A stretch of DNA of 64,000 nucleotides from Planctomycetota bacterium (GCA_021776795.1 JAJFFC010000014.1:186001-250000), one strand, 5' to 3'. Counted from the first letter of the stretch, positions 8,957 through 18,800 are shown. The notes: generated by a model not told the origin, from the letters alone. A program made the numbers and translations.

Positions 8957-9501
8957 CAGGCGAAGTGTTCAGGATTGTGGATTTGCTCACGCAGTTTGCG
9001 CAAGGCGTAGTAAACGCGGGATTTCACCGTGCCGACGGGAATCTCCAGGATGAGGCTGACGTCTTTGTATGGGAGTTGCTGAAGGACTGCGAGCTCCAGG
9101 AGCTCACGCGTGCTGTCTTCCTGTTTGGCGAGCAGTTCGCGCAGCTTGGCGGCACGATCTTCGACAGCGAGTTGTTCGTCTGGACCTGGGCCTGGGTCGG
9201 CTTCTTCGCTCGATTCTTGGACCACCTGGAAGCGTCCGCGTTTGCGGTGATGGTCAATCCACAGGTTGCGGGCGATGCGCAGGCAGTAGGCTTCCCAGCG
9301 ACCGCTCGGGCGGTAGCGTGGAAGGGCTTGAAGAATGCGCAGGAAAACATGTTGGCACAGGTCCTCGGCCAGGGCGTGCGAAGCGCCTTGGCGCAAGAAG
9401 TAACCGAGAAGGCGCGGCCCCATGGCCGTGACCAAGGCATCGAAAGCGCCCTCATTTCCGTTGCGGGCCGCCTCGAGAAGGTCGACGGAAGGACCACTCA
9501 T
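8956..9501 (-). CDS. ECF-type RNA polymerase sigma factor
   Basis: The protein has about 181 residues in two domains. Region 2 spans about 25-80 (ALAEDLCQHVFLRILQALPRY, then RWEAYCLRIARNLWIDHHRK). Region 4 is near the C-terminus (LLELAVLQQLPYKDVSLI, then VGTVKSRVYYALRKLREQI) with its helix-turn-helix. This is the minimal sigma-70 layout of extracytoplasmic-function factors. I chose the ATG at 9499-9501 (MSGPSVDLLEAAR). An upstream TTG at 9573 adds 24 residues without homology and would run into tsaE. It lies downstream of thiL-tsaE and is coupled to the anti-sigma candidate. Confidence 0.9.
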   Translation of the reverse strand: MSGPSVDLLEAARNGNEGAFDALVTAMGPRLLGYFLRQGASHALAEDLCQHVFLRILQALPRYRPSGRWEAYCLRIARNLWIDHHRKRGRFQVVQESSEEADPGPGPDEQLAVEDRAAKLRELLAKQEDSTRELLELAVLQQLPYKDVSLILEIPVGTVKSRVYYALRKLREQIHNPEHFA

Positions 9502-9562
9502 TGACGTTGTCCTAGGGATAACGTGACAGCGGGGCGCTGGTTCAGCTCTGGGACGACTTTCT

Positions 9563-10045
9563 TCATGACCCAAAAGCCTCTTTCTTAAAGACGCTTAAGA
9601 CTTCTTGGCTGCGCGGCCCGGTGGCCTCCAGAGTGAGTTCTCGTCCGCCCTCTGCGGTGCCCGCCAAATGGAGTTCGAGGCGGTCCTTGGGCCACCACGA
9701 GCGGAGCTGATCGGCCCACTCCACCAGCAGAACATGCTCGCGGTCAAAGCGAGCTGCAAGGCCGTCTTCCAGTATGCCTTCCATGCGTGCCTCGAAGTAG
9801 GCGTCTAAGTGCAACACCGGATGCCTGCCCTGCGCTTCATGGCACAGCAAATAGGTCGGCGAGCGCAGCGCCGGGACGCACTCCAAGCCCTCGCCGATGC
9901 CGCGGCACAAGGTGGTTTTGCCGCTACCCAAGGTGCCGATGAGCCCAATGCAATCTCCGCCCTGCAACACCGCACCCAAACGTCGGCCACAAGTCGTGGT
10001 CGCGGCTTCATCTTCCAGGGTGAGCTGCAGCTTCATCAGCGCCAA
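9563..10045 (-). CDS. tsaE: tRNA threonylcarbamoyladenosine biosynthesis ATPase TsaE
   Basis: TsaE is the small ATPase that works with TsaB and TsaD to make t6A37 in ANN-decoding tRNAs. The 160-residue protein has Walker A GTLGSGKTT (37-45), the family motif SPTYLLCHEAQG and HLDAYF, and LVEWADQL, which corresponds to the usual LIEWpe segment. Its length matches the family. The ATG at 10045 overlaps the end of thiL by 10 nt. A second in-frame ATG at 10036 is possible. Confidence 0.93.
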   Translation of the reverse strand: MALMKLQLTLEDEAATTTCGRRLGAVLQGGDCIGLIGTLGSGKTTLCRGIGEGLECVPALRSPTYLLCHEAQGRHPVLHLDAYFEARMEGILEDGLAARFDREHVLLVEWADQLRSWWPKDRLELHLAGTAEGGRELTLEATGPRSQEVLSVFKKEAFGS

Positions 10046-10971
10046 CCATACTCCCAGCCTTTGGCCTTGAGCCGAAGGCTTCGTCCGCCGTCGTCGAGGA
10101 AACGAATGCCAGCTTGTGGCACGACTTGTCCAATCTCGCGCAAACCGAATTTCTGCAAAACCCGGTCTTCCGCAACGGCCTTCGTCTGGCGCGGGGCCAA
10201 AGCCACCAGAAGCTCATAGTCTTCTCCTTCGCCGATTGCCGATGCCCAGCCCGCTGGATTCGCCTCGAGTTCATTGGCTATGGGCAGCTTCGGCAATCGG
10301 ATATCCGCCCCCCATGCCGCAACTTGGCCTGCCTTTTGTTCGGGACTGCGCCCGAGCATTCGTGGCAGGTCACGCACCAGGCCATCGGACAAATCCATCA
10401 TCGCCCGCGGCGCGTAATGCTCCACCAAACGTTGCCCAAGGGCCAATCGTGGTTCGGGGCAACGATGGCGGCCACTGCTCACCGCCCCACCTAGGCTTCC
10501 ACTGACGAACAGAGTTTCGTTGCCGCGCAGCTTGCCGCGCCCCGGGACCTTGCCGTTGGCGAGCCCAAGCAGGGTGCAAGTGAGAACCACGACCGGAGCT
10601 TGGCTGACGTCGCCCCCAGCCACTGGTAGTCCGAAGGCCTCTGCCTCGGCGCGAAAGGCTTTGGCGAGAGCCAACATCCACCGCCTCCCACGCTCGGGTG
10701 GGATGGCCATGGTCCACTGCGCTGCCCACGGCGTGGCTCCCGCTGCGGCCAAGTCGCTCAAACAGCGGCGCAAAAGCTTCTGCGCGTAGACCTTGGGCGG
10801 ATCGCTCGGCAATAAATGCACGCCTTCAATCACCTGATCGCAAGTTTGCAGCAAGCTGCGCCCCGGTGGTGGCTGCAACAAGGCACAATCATCACCCGGC
10901 GCGCCGACCCCCTTCCTTCGTGGCGAGGGATTTCGGAAGATATCCCACACGGCTTCCTCGGCTACCCCCAT
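10036..10971 (-). CDS. thiL: thiamine-monophosphate kinase
   Basis: ThiL phosphorylates thiamine monophosphate to the active cofactor thiamine diphosphate. The 311 residues show the PurM/ThiL ATP-binding pattern: GDDCALLQPP near residue 26, TCDQVIEGVHLL, AVAGGDVSQAPVVVLTCTL-like beta strands, MMDLSDGLVRDLPRML, and GEGEDYELLVAL. Length is typical (about 320). Its ATG lies only 6 nt from the ATG of the divergent GspG-like gene, so the two promoters must overlap or lie in each other's coding regions. It heads the thiL-tsaE-sigma-anti-sigma run. Confidence 0.92.
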   Translation of the reverse strand: MGVAEEAVWDIFRNPSPRRKGVGAPGDDCALLQPPPGRSLLQTCDQVIEGVHLLPSDPPKVYAQKLLRRCLSDLAAAGATPWAAQWTMAIPPERGRRWMLALAKAFRAEAEAFGLPVAGGDVSQAPVVVLTCTLLGLANGKVPGRGKLRGNETLFVSGSLGGAVSSGRHRCPEPRLALGQRLVEHYAPRAMMDLSDGLVRDLPRMLGRSPEQKAGQVAAWGADIRLPKLPIANELEANPAGWASAIGEGEDYELLVALAPRQTKAVAEDRVLQKFGLREIGQVVPQAGIRFLDDGGRSLRLKAKGWEYGWR

Positions 10972-10977
10972 TACACG

Positions 10978-11481
10978 ATGTCTCCCTTCCGCCTTCGCCC
11001 CACCACGACCAACCCCCGCGCCGCATTAACGCGCTTGGAATGGATTTGGACGGTGCTGCTGGTGGGCGTCATCTTGGTCACGATTCTAGTCACCCTCGAA
11101 GCCGAAGTGGAGCGCGGGAAGCGGCGCATGGATCGCGACCAGCTGTCTTTCTTGGCCAGCACGATTCACCTCGGCCTGGAGAAGCGCGGCATTACTGGGC
11201 CGGACGAACTCCCCATGAGCTTACCTCTGCTCGGCCCCGGAGAAGCCCCGCTCGACGATCAAGGCCAAGCTCTGACCGGTGGCGACCTCGGAGCCCTGCT
11301 CCCCGAGGGCATGCAAATGCTCGAAGATCCATGGGGACGCGCCTATGTGTTGGTCGCCCATGGCCCCGCAGCAAGCCCCAAGCTATACCTAGCCAGCGCA
11401 GGCGAAGACGGCCAAGTCGAGTTTCCTTTAGACCCCACTTCCGAGGAAGTGGTTGAGGTGTATTGGCGGTATAACATTTAA
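10978..11481 (+). CDS. GspG-like pseudopilin (general secretion pathway protein G domain)
   Basis: The 167-residue protein has an N-terminal hydrophobic helix (about 23-40, EWIWTVLLVGVILVTILV). It is preceded by ALTRLEW, where a prepilin-type cut after Ala would place Glu at mature position 5, as in type IV pilins. The C-terminal half has the GspG hallmarks DPWGRAYVLV and LASAGEDGQ. Canonical prepilins have Gly at -1, so processing is uncertain. No other secretion-system gene is next to it. I chose the ATG at 10978. An ORF from 10816 would overlap thiL. Confidence 0.75.
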   Translation: MSPFRLRPTTTNPRAALTRLEWIWTVLLVGVILVTILVTLEAEVERGKRRMDRDQLSFLASTIHLGLEKRGITGPDELPMSLPLLGPGEAPLDDQGQALTGGDLGALLPEGMQMLEDPWGRAYVLVAHGPAASPKLYLASAGEDGQVEFPLDPTSEEVVEVYWRYNI

Positions 11482-11490
11482 GTGGCACGC

Positions 11491-12099
11491 TCAGGACCAG
11501 GCTTGACACAACGCGGCAAAGCGTTGCGGGTCTTTGGCAGCGCGCAAAACGGCGACGGCTTGGGCTCCTGCCTCTTGCGCTTGGTGCACTTGATTCTCGT
11601 GTTCGATGCCGCCGATGGCGACGACGGGCAGTTTCGTCGAACGCACTAAACTCGCTAAGGCCTGCACTCCGCGCGCGGGCATGATGCCAGCCTTTTCAGG
11701 TGTTTCCCACACCGGGCCGAAGAGGAGGTAATCAGCACCCTCCCCCTCTGCGGCGATGGCTTGTTCGCTGTCATGCACCGAAACGCCAAGCGCACGCGGG
11801 CCTGGCAAGAGTCGGCGCAACGCGGGAACTGGAAGAGAGCGCACACCGGCAATCACTCCTGCACTTGGATGCAGTAGCGCCAAATCTAGGCGAGCATGCA
11901 CTGCGAGCCTGTTGGGGTGCGCAAACAACTCGCGCCAAGTGGCAAACGCTAGGGAATCTGGGGAAGGTGGCCGACGCAAGGTCAGGCAGGCGGCATTGGC
12001 CAAGTCTTGCGTCCACACCTTGGCCTCTTCTGCATTGCCCAAATCCGAGCCAATCGCCCAAACACCTCGTGCAAACGGCAGCTTGGCGGAGGAGAACAT
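11491..12099 (-). CDS. ThiE/TenI-like thiamine-phosphate synthase family protein
   Basis: The 202-residue TIM-barrel protein matches the ThiE/TenI pattern: LGVSVHDSEQAIAAEGEGADYL, GPVWETPEKAG and LPVVAIGGI (phosphate site). ThiE joins hydroxymethylpyrimidine diphosphate to thiazole phosphate, while TenI relatives aromatise the thiazole. Two ThiE substrate motifs are altered: the usual NDRxDLA reads HARLDLA and the usual GVHLGQ reads GVIAGVR. Synthase activity is therefore doubtful. The start is the ATG at 12097-12099, 10 nt after the XPB-partner gene. A longer ORF from 12189 overlaps that gene and adds nothing family-like. Confidence 0.75.
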   Translation of the reverse strand: MFSSAKLPFARGVWAIGSDLGNAEEAKVWTQDLANAACLTLRRPPSPDSLAFATWRELFAHPNRLAVHARLDLALLHPSAGVIAGVRSLPVPALRRLLPGPRALGVSVHDSEQAIAAEGEGADYLLFGPVWETPEKAGIMPARGVQALASLVRSTKLPVVAIGGIEHENQVHQAQEAGAQAVAVLRAAKDPQRFAALCQAWS

Positions 12100-12106
12100 G
12101 GGAGCA

Positions 12107-12112
12107 ATTTTA
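12107..12112 (-). promoter_or_regulatory. -10-like box TAAAAT before the ThiE-like gene
   Basis: TAAAAT on the minus strand includes the TAA stop codon of the upstream gene and sits 7 nt before the ThiE-like ATG. It could give this last gene of the run its own leaderless transcript. Confidence 0.35.
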
Positions 12113-14104
12113 GGAGGCGGCGCGGCGCAGACTGGCGCCGTAATCACGCACCCAATCGGCCAGTAGGTCTTCGGCAACCTCTCCATCAAGCTGCATCAAC
12201 TCAGGGGCGATGCGCTCAAAACCGATGCGACGGAGTTCTGGGTGCAAGCTTAAGCGGTCAAGAATCTCTGGCTTTTCGCAGGCTAGGCGGCCGTCGGCAT
12301 GAAAGGTAATCATGCCACCTTGGCGCGCCCAAGATTCCAGTGAGAACTCCACGTTTTGCGGTAACGGCGTGCGGCTGTGGTCGCGCAGCAAGTTAAGAAT
12401 CTGGTCGAGGCTCATGCCTTCGGCAAGCCCGCGGCGCAAACTGCCAGGGGTGATGCGGTAATGCACCAGGGCATCGGCCATTTCGCGTTCGGCGAAGCGA
12501 TCGAGTTGATGGATGATGTCGTGGGAGCGCTGGTCGGGAAAGAGCACCACTTCAAAGTCAGGGTTGACCACCACATGGCCACTCGCCTCCAAAGCGCGCC
12601 CAGGAATCAGGTCCAAGAGTTCGGCGCCAAGGCGAGTCAAGCGCAGCGCACAGGCGCGGCCGCTCTCGTCGTAAGCCAAGTCCACGATGCCGAGCAGATA
12701 CAGGTACTTGCGCACCCAAACGAACAGGTCCCAAGCCAGACTTTGCAAGTTTGCCGCAGCGCGCACCGGGAAGGAGCGGCTATCCGGGCGCAACATTTCG
12801 CCTGCGGTCAATGCGGCCAGCAAGTGGTTGCGTGCGGCAAAGGGCAAGACCATGGCATCGACCCAAACTTCTGGCTGCAAGCGCTTGAGATAGCGCAAGA
12901 CCACGCGACGCAATAACAGTTGGTGCGATAGATCTCCGGGCAACTCGCGGTCTTCGATAAACCAGTCGAGCATCAGGCGCTGCTTTTCCGCCAGCGAAAG
13001 CTTGAGGAAATCTTGGCCGCGCGGTGTGAGGTGAAAGCTGCGCTCGCCGGTGCGGTCAATGAAGCCGCTGCCCAGAGCGAAACGGTACTCCAACTCGAGC
13101 ATCTGCAATCGGCGAAACTCACGCCCTGGATTCGGCAACAGCTTCTCGGCAATGCGCTTGCCGGTGCTTTTATATATCGTGCCGCGCACGGTGAAGCGGA
13201 TCGTGTCTCCCTCGACAAAACTCGCGAACCGGGAAAAGTTGGAGATAAAATCGACTCCAATGCTGGCGATGGCATCGGGCTTGGGTTGTTCTTGCAGCAA
13301 GCCATCCTCGCGCAAAACGGGAAGCAAAGTTTCCAAGAACAGCACCAAGACTTTTCCATTTTGGCGCAAGCCAAAGGCTTCTAAATTCAACTCTTGCAAG
13401 CAACCGAGCGAATGCTTTTCAAGCAGGCTAGCCAAATCGCTGAGTTGACCGGAATAACCCAGGGATTGAAAATCCCCTGCCGGCAGCAAACCACCAAAGC
13501 GCAGCGCCAAGGTGCGAATGACATCTAGTTCACGAGGCTCTAAGCCCTGCAAGCGTTGATGAATGGCGGACTCCGAGGACAGCAAGCGGTACATCTTGCG
13601 CACGGCATCGGCTCCAAGTGGCGACATCTGCATTTTCTGCAGCAACCAACCGTGCAAGGTCAGCGGACTGGTGGCGCCCGGACTGGGAAGCTGATCTTGC
13701 TGCGGCAACACCGCACCGATTTCGGCAGGCACCCCCCACAACACATGACCACCCGGACCTTTTGCCGTGACCCTAGCGACCAATCCGGTTTGCCGCAATC
13801 CACGCAAGGCGGCGCGCAAACTGACATGGCCGAGGTCTTCGCGACCAGCCAAACTTTCGCAGGCGAGCAAGTCGAGGCCTTCGCCCGCTTGCTCGGCAAG
13901 GAGGCGGAACACCGGTGCCAAGTCTCCATAAAGGCTGGAGAACATATGCACCACAGCCTGCGGATCGACCATGCGCTCGCGCAACACCTGCACCAACTCC
14001 GAGCGCCGGTTGGGTGGGCCGCCGCCAATCCAGCGGTCGTGGAGGTCAATTAACTCGCTCTCGCTATAGGCTGCGAGTGCATGCGCCAAAGTCAACTCAG
14101 CCAT
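12110..14104 (-). CDS. XPB-partner protein, helicase-associated domain (Rv0862c-like)
   Basis: This 664-residue protein follows the XPB helicase with an 8-nt overlap. In actinobacteria the XPB gene (ercc3, Rv0861c in M. tuberculosis) is followed by a protein with a helicase-associated C-terminal-type domain (Rv0862c), and this looks like the same arrangement. The sequence is winged-helix-like and Leu/Arg rich. It starts LTLAHALAAYSESELIDLHDRW and has a segment near 535-640 (VVNPDFEVVLFPDQRSHDII, LDRFAEREMADALVHYRITPGSLRRGLAEG) typical of that family. No Walker motifs are visible. The function is probably to support or target XPB, which is inferred. Confidence 0.75.
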   Translation of the reverse strand: MAELTLAHALAAYSESELIDLHDRWIGGGPPNRRSELVQVLRERMVDPQAVVHMFSSLYGDLAPVFRLLAEQAGEGLDLLACESLAGREDLGHVSLRAALRGLRQTGLVARVTAKGPGGHVLWGVPAEIGAVLPQQDQLPSPGATSPLTLHGWLLQKMQMSPLGADAVRKMYRLLSSESAIHQRLQGLEPRELDVIRTLALRFGGLLPAGDFQSLGYSGQLSDLASLLEKHSLGCLQELNLEAFGLRQNGKVLVLFLETLLPVLREDGLLQEQPKPDAIASIGVDFISNFSRFASFVEGDTIRFTVRGTIYKSTGKRIAEKLLPNPGREFRRLQMLELEYRFALGSGFIDRTGERSFHLTPRGQDFLKLSLAEKQRLMLDWFIEDRELPGDLSHQLLLRRVVLRYLKRLQPEVWVDAMVLPFAARNHLLAALTAGEMLRPDSRSFPVRAAANLQSLAWDLFVWVRKYLYLLGIVDLAYDESGRACALRLTRLGAELLDLIPGRALEASGHVVVNPDFEVVLFPDQRSHDIIHQLDRFAEREMADALVHYRITPGSLRRGLAEGMSLDQILNLLRDHSRTPLPQNVEFSLESWARQGGMITFHADGRLACEKPEILDRLSLHPELRRIGFERIAPELMQLDGEVAEDLLADWVRDYGASLRRAAS

Positions 14105-15839
14105 GAGTCGAGCCGCCCTCTAATAGCACCGAAGCTGCGGGGTGGATGTGATAGGTGTAGCCTTGTTCGGTGAGGAAGCGCTGGCGCTTTTCGGCGAAAT
14201 CTTGGTCGACGGTACTGTCACTGACGACGGAGTAAAACACGGCCCCCCCGCCATCGGCCTTAGGGCGCAAGATGCGGCCAAGGCGTTGCGCTTCTTCTTG
14301 GCGCGAACCAAAGGTTCCGGAAACCTGAATGGCGACATTGGCATCGGGCAGGTCAATCGCAAAGTTGCCGACCTTAGAGACCAGCAAGGCCTTCTCAGTG
14401 CCTTCGCGGAAGGCTTGGTACAGGCGCTCGCGCTCTGGATTGGGCATGCGGCCAGTAATCAATGGAAGGCCGAAGGCTTGTTGCAGGTCGTTCAGCTGAT
14501 CCAGGTATTGGCCGATGACCAAGATGCGTTCGCCTTCGTGGCGCTTCAACAAGGCACGCACGACATCGATCTTGGCTTCGTTTTCCGAGGCCATGCGGAA
14601 GCGCAAGCGCTTGCTGGCGGCTAGATAAGACACGCGGTCGTCTTCACCGAGTGGTACGCGCAGTTCATGACACTCCACCGCGGCGATGTATCCGCGCCGC
14701 TCCAGGTCCTTCCATGGCGCGTCGTACCGTTTGGGGCCAATCAAGCAGAAGACTTCATCTTCACGACCATCTTCGCGCACCAGAGTGGCAGTCAAGCCGA
14801 GGCGCCGACGTGCTTGAATATCTGCGGTGGCGCGGAACACTGGTGCGGGCAAGAGGTGCACCTCGTCGTAGATGATCAAACCCCAATCGCCGCGCGAGAA
14901 CAGGTCGTAGTGCAAGAAGCCTTCTTCCTTGTTGCGGCGATAGGTCAGGATTTGATAGGTGGTCAGCGTGACCGGGCGCAACTCTTTGGCGTCGCCGGAA
15001 TACTCGCCCACTTGGTCTTCGCGCAGATCAGTTTTATCGAGCAACTCGCGCTTCCACTGGCGCAGTGCCACCGTATTCGGCGTGAGCACCAGGGTGTGCG
15101 CGCCGACAGCAGCCATGGCGGCAAGACCGACCACGGTTTTGCCACCACCACAAGGCAGAACCACAACACCGCTACCGCCATCGGCGCGGCCTTCGTGGTG
15201 GAAGCTGGCCACGGCCTCGCGCTGATAAGGGCGCAGGCCAAATTCTTTGCCTTCGCTGGTTTGCTCGCGCAGATTGATGGCCAAAGGAGCGCCATCGACA
15301 TAACCGGCAAGGTCAGTGACGGGGTATCCCAAGCGCACCAAGCGCTCTTTGACCAGGCCGCGACGGGCGCGATCACACCAAGCGCAGCCGCGGGCTTCGT
15401 CGACGTGAACAAAAAGACGCGCCAACTCCGGGTCATGCATCAGCTCGGCTAAGACTTCCGGGCGAGTAGCGTCGAGCCGCAACCATTGTTCACTGCGGTC
15501 AAGAGAAGCGTCGAGCTGCTCTGGATTGTCCTCTGCCACAAGGCGAAAGACTTCGCAGCGGGCAAACCAATGGCTAACCTCGGCCTCGAAGTTCTGCGGC
15601 ACGCCGTAGCGGGCATTTTCGGTGAGGAAACCAAGCACCGATGCCGCATTCATCCCGACCGAGGCGGCGTTCCACACCGAAACCGGGGTCAGCCGGTAAG
15701 TGTGCAGATACTCCGGCGACTTCACAAGCTCGGCAAAGGGCAGGAGCCCATTACGCATCTCCTCAAACTGAGGATGCGCAGTCTCCATCACGATAGACAT
15801 ATCGCTTTGGAGGATTAACGGGCGGTCGCCGAGGCTCAA
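14097..15839 (-). CDS. XPB/Ssl2-family DNA helicase
   Basis: XPB is a 3'-5' SF2 helicase/translocase known from TFIIH and from some archaea and bacteria. The 580 residues contain motif I VVLPCGGGKT (226-235), motif II DEVH (325-328), motif III TAT (350-352), the XPB RED motif (355-357) and motif VI QEEAQRLGRILRP. The opening RPLILQSD and HTYRLTPVSVWNA match mycobacterial XPB closely. The TTG at 15837-15839 overlaps the UvrA-like TGA (TTGA) and gives the expected N-terminus. A TTG at 15872 is the alternative. The context with a UvrA-like protein suggests DNA repair. Confidence 0.93.
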   Translation of the reverse strand: MSLGDRPLILQSDMSIVMETAHPQFEEMRNGLLPFAELVKSPEYLHTYRLTPVSVWNAASVGMNAASVLGFLTENARYGVPQNFEAEVSHWFARCEVFRLVAEDNPEQLDASLDRSEQWLRLDATRPEVLAELMHDPELARLFVHVDEARGCAWCDRARRGLVKERLVRLGYPVTDLAGYVDGAPLAINLREQTSEGKEFGLRPYQREAVASFHHEGRADGGSGVVVLPCGGGKTVVGLAAMAAVGAHTLVLTPNTVALRQWKRELLDKTDLREDQVGEYSGDAKELRPVTLTTYQILTYRRNKEEGFLHYDLFSRGDWGLIIYDEVHLLPAPVFRATADIQARRRLGLTATLVREDGREDEVFCLIGPKRYDAPWKDLERRGYIAAVECHELRVPLGEDDRVSYLAASKRLRFRMASENEAKIDVVRALLKRHEGERILVIGQYLDQLNDLQQAFGLPLITGRMPNPERERLYQAFREGTEKALLVSKVGNFAIDLPDANVAIQVSGTFGSRQEEAQRLGRILRPKADGGGAVFYSVVSDSTVDQDFAEKRQRFLTEQGYTYHIHPAASVLLEGGSTHG

Positions 15840-18800
15840 TTCGTGCTCAGAAGGGGATGTCGATCGCGCCAACTAAAGCTGGCAGCGTACTCGCGGAATT
15901 TGACCATTGTACGTGAGATTTCCGCTCCCTCCAAGCTTGTCCAGCCCGGAAGTCCGAGCCCGATGGCCAGGTCCATTTGGCCAAGAATTGCTGCCGACCC
16001 GGCCAAGGGAGCGAGCATGCGTACCCCTCTCGGCAAGCTCTCGAGCCGACTGTCTAGAGTAAACTCCCCCAGCTGAAGATGGACAGCAGCCCGAAAAACA
16101 GTCCCTAAACGGCCACTTTCCGGGAAAAATTGGGCCAAATCCTGAATGCGCTCGCGGCCGAGGTCTGGCCAGCGCAAGCCCCGGTCCTCGGCAGCGGCCA
16201 AGGTCCGCTGCCAGCCATGCCCTTGGCAATGCCCGCACGCCACCTGCAGCGCAGGGTGTGGTGCGAAATGGCCACGGCCCTTGCAGTGGGTGCAGCGTAA
16301 AGGGCTGTAGCGGGGGTCTAAATCGCGGCTGGTCCAGCCAGCCAATCGCGCCCCCTCGGTACGTAGAAAATACTGACGCAGGTCCTCGGCGACGCCTAAT
16401 GCATGACGCAGATTCTGGCTTTCCTCGGCACGTGGCGGGCTGCACCAGTCTTGCCACGCAAAACTCGCTGGGGCATCGGCGAAAGGTGGCTCGAAATGGG
16501 CCAGCGATAAATCCTCTTCCGTGGCCACAGAGAGATAGCCCTCGGGATCGGTGAAGCGGAATCGACCTGGCCCCTGCACCATCGCTTGGCCCAATCGGTA
16601 GGCCATGCCCGGGGAAAGTCCTGACAACGCTTGGTCGGACAAAATCGCGACTCCCTCTAAGGGGAATAGCAACAAGCCAATCAACCTTGCCACGCGCTGT
16701 TCTTCTTCATTCCATTGCCGCCATCGAGAATCCGCGCTGTGCGCGAGCAAACTCGAAGCTTCGAGCAATGGCTGGGCGCGCTGGAACACTTCTGGGCATT
16801 TCGATTGGGCCATAACCACGTTCATGAGATCTTGCATGCGCCCTTCGCGCAATTCAGAAATCCTTATTCCGCCAAGGTGGGAAACCATGGTGACATTTTC
16901 TCGCGCGCAGTCGCGACAGGCCCCCATGCGGTATTCCAGGCGCAGCGTGTCCGGATCGTCCGCACTCAACACCTGCACGACCCCCTCTCCTAACAAGTCG
17001 GCTTGATGAGACAGGTCACGCAAGCGCCCCACCAAATCGGGATCTTCTAATGGCAGTTCCTCTAACCACACGGCGTCGCCCGCTTGCAAGCCTTGTTCCT
17101 TGTGCCGAGTCCAGCGAAAGCTCTTGCCCTTGCGCAGAAAACGCCGGAAGCCTGCCGCACGCAACCAAGACGGATGCTCCTCTTTTGCGAGAAAAGATTC
17201 GGGCAAAGGACTCACAAAGAGCCAGGTGCCCTGATCCCCTAAAGACATCACCGCTTCCTGCAGGTTTTGCCATGGGCCGGCGCCGCCGCAATTCCCACAC
17301 TGTGGAGTTGCCTCAGCCTGGCACAATCCAACGAAAGACTCCTCTAAACCCAAGACTTCCAGCAACTGCGCCTGACTCGGGGCAGCAGTCGGCCACGCCA
17401 CTGGGGTCCAGGTCATTTCTGCTGTGGCATCGTTCTCGGTTTTGACCGCAATCAGCTGCGGCGCAGGACGATTCACGGCATCGGATCCAGATTGGTCTTG
17501 CAACAAGGGACTGCGCATGGCCAGCTCACGGCGCAGTTCTTCTTCCAAACGTATGCGTCCTTTGCGCGAGCGATTCTCTTCCAAAATGGCCGAGGGCAAC
17601 TCTTGCCACGGACGCGGCGGCGGCGGTGGCGGCGCTTCTCGCCGACGCTCATGCAACCATTCGCCAGTGGCACTAGAGGATTGCAATACTTGCTCTGGGG
17701 TCCCCGCAAACACCAACTTGCCGCCCTCCTTGCCCGCACCTGGCCCCAACTCAACCAGGTAATCGGCAGCGCGTAAAAGATATTCATGGTGCTCGACCAC
17801 CCAGACGCTGTGACCTTCGCGGCAAAGTCGACGCAGCAAGGCCACCACTTTCCTGGCTTCTTGTACGGGTAAACCAAGACAAGGTTCATCGAGCACAAAA
17901 AGTTTGGGGCGATCCCTGCGCGCACTGGCCAATGCACGTGCGAGCGCTAGTCGTCCGCGTTCGCCGAGCGAGAGGAATCGACCGCGTTCGCCAAGATGTC
18001 GTTCGCCCAAACCCAAATCAATCAGGTGGCGCACCGTGGCGCGCAAGCGCCCGCGGGCGGGCAAGCGTTTTTCCAACTTGTGCAATGGGGTGGTCAGCCA
18101 TTCGCGCAAGCTGCGTTGGCGCAAACGCAGGGCAAGCAGGTCTTCGCGTAGGCCAAGTGCTGCGCATTGTGGGCAAGGTAGGCCATCGCGATCCAGGCCA
18201 TGACCTTCGCAGAGTGAGCAGGCTCCCTGGCGCGGCCGTGCCACTAAATCCGCGGCACTTAAACCGCGAATGCGCCCTTCCTCGCCGTCGGCGAAGGCCT
18301 GGCGCACTTCCGCCCAACACCCACTGAGAGTGGCGACGGTAGACCACGGAGACCAGCGCAGGGCTCGCTCCAGCAATGAGGCCACCCCACCCATTGGCAA
18401 CTTGCCGACGACCTCTGGTGCGCCTTCGACGCCGCGCAAACTGGGCAAGAGTTGCTGCTCAATCAGGGTGGTCTTTCCACTGCCACTGACTCCACAAAAG
18501 GCCACGAGTCGGCCTAAGGGAAGATTCAGCTCAGGGATGTCCACATAGCGATGGCGCAAGTTGGCAAAGGACACTGCGGCCTCTGCCGTCTCTGCAGGTG
18601 CATGCTCTTGCAAGAAGGCTTCGTCATGCCAATCCTCTTGCGGCAAACTCGCGCGCGGGCCTTGCCCGACAATGGTGCCGCCATCGGGGCCGCCGCCGGG
18701 ACCTAGCCAAAGCCAATGATGCGCTGCTTCTAAAAACTCACGCGCGGGGTCCGCAGTAAAGACGGTGTTGCCTTGCGCCACCAGTTCTTGTAACAGGACG

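Noticed and set aside
14667..15452. Long plus-strand open frame over the XPB gene
   Set aside because: It is the antisense shadow of a clearly conserved helicase and its composition is atypical. No homology is recognisable.
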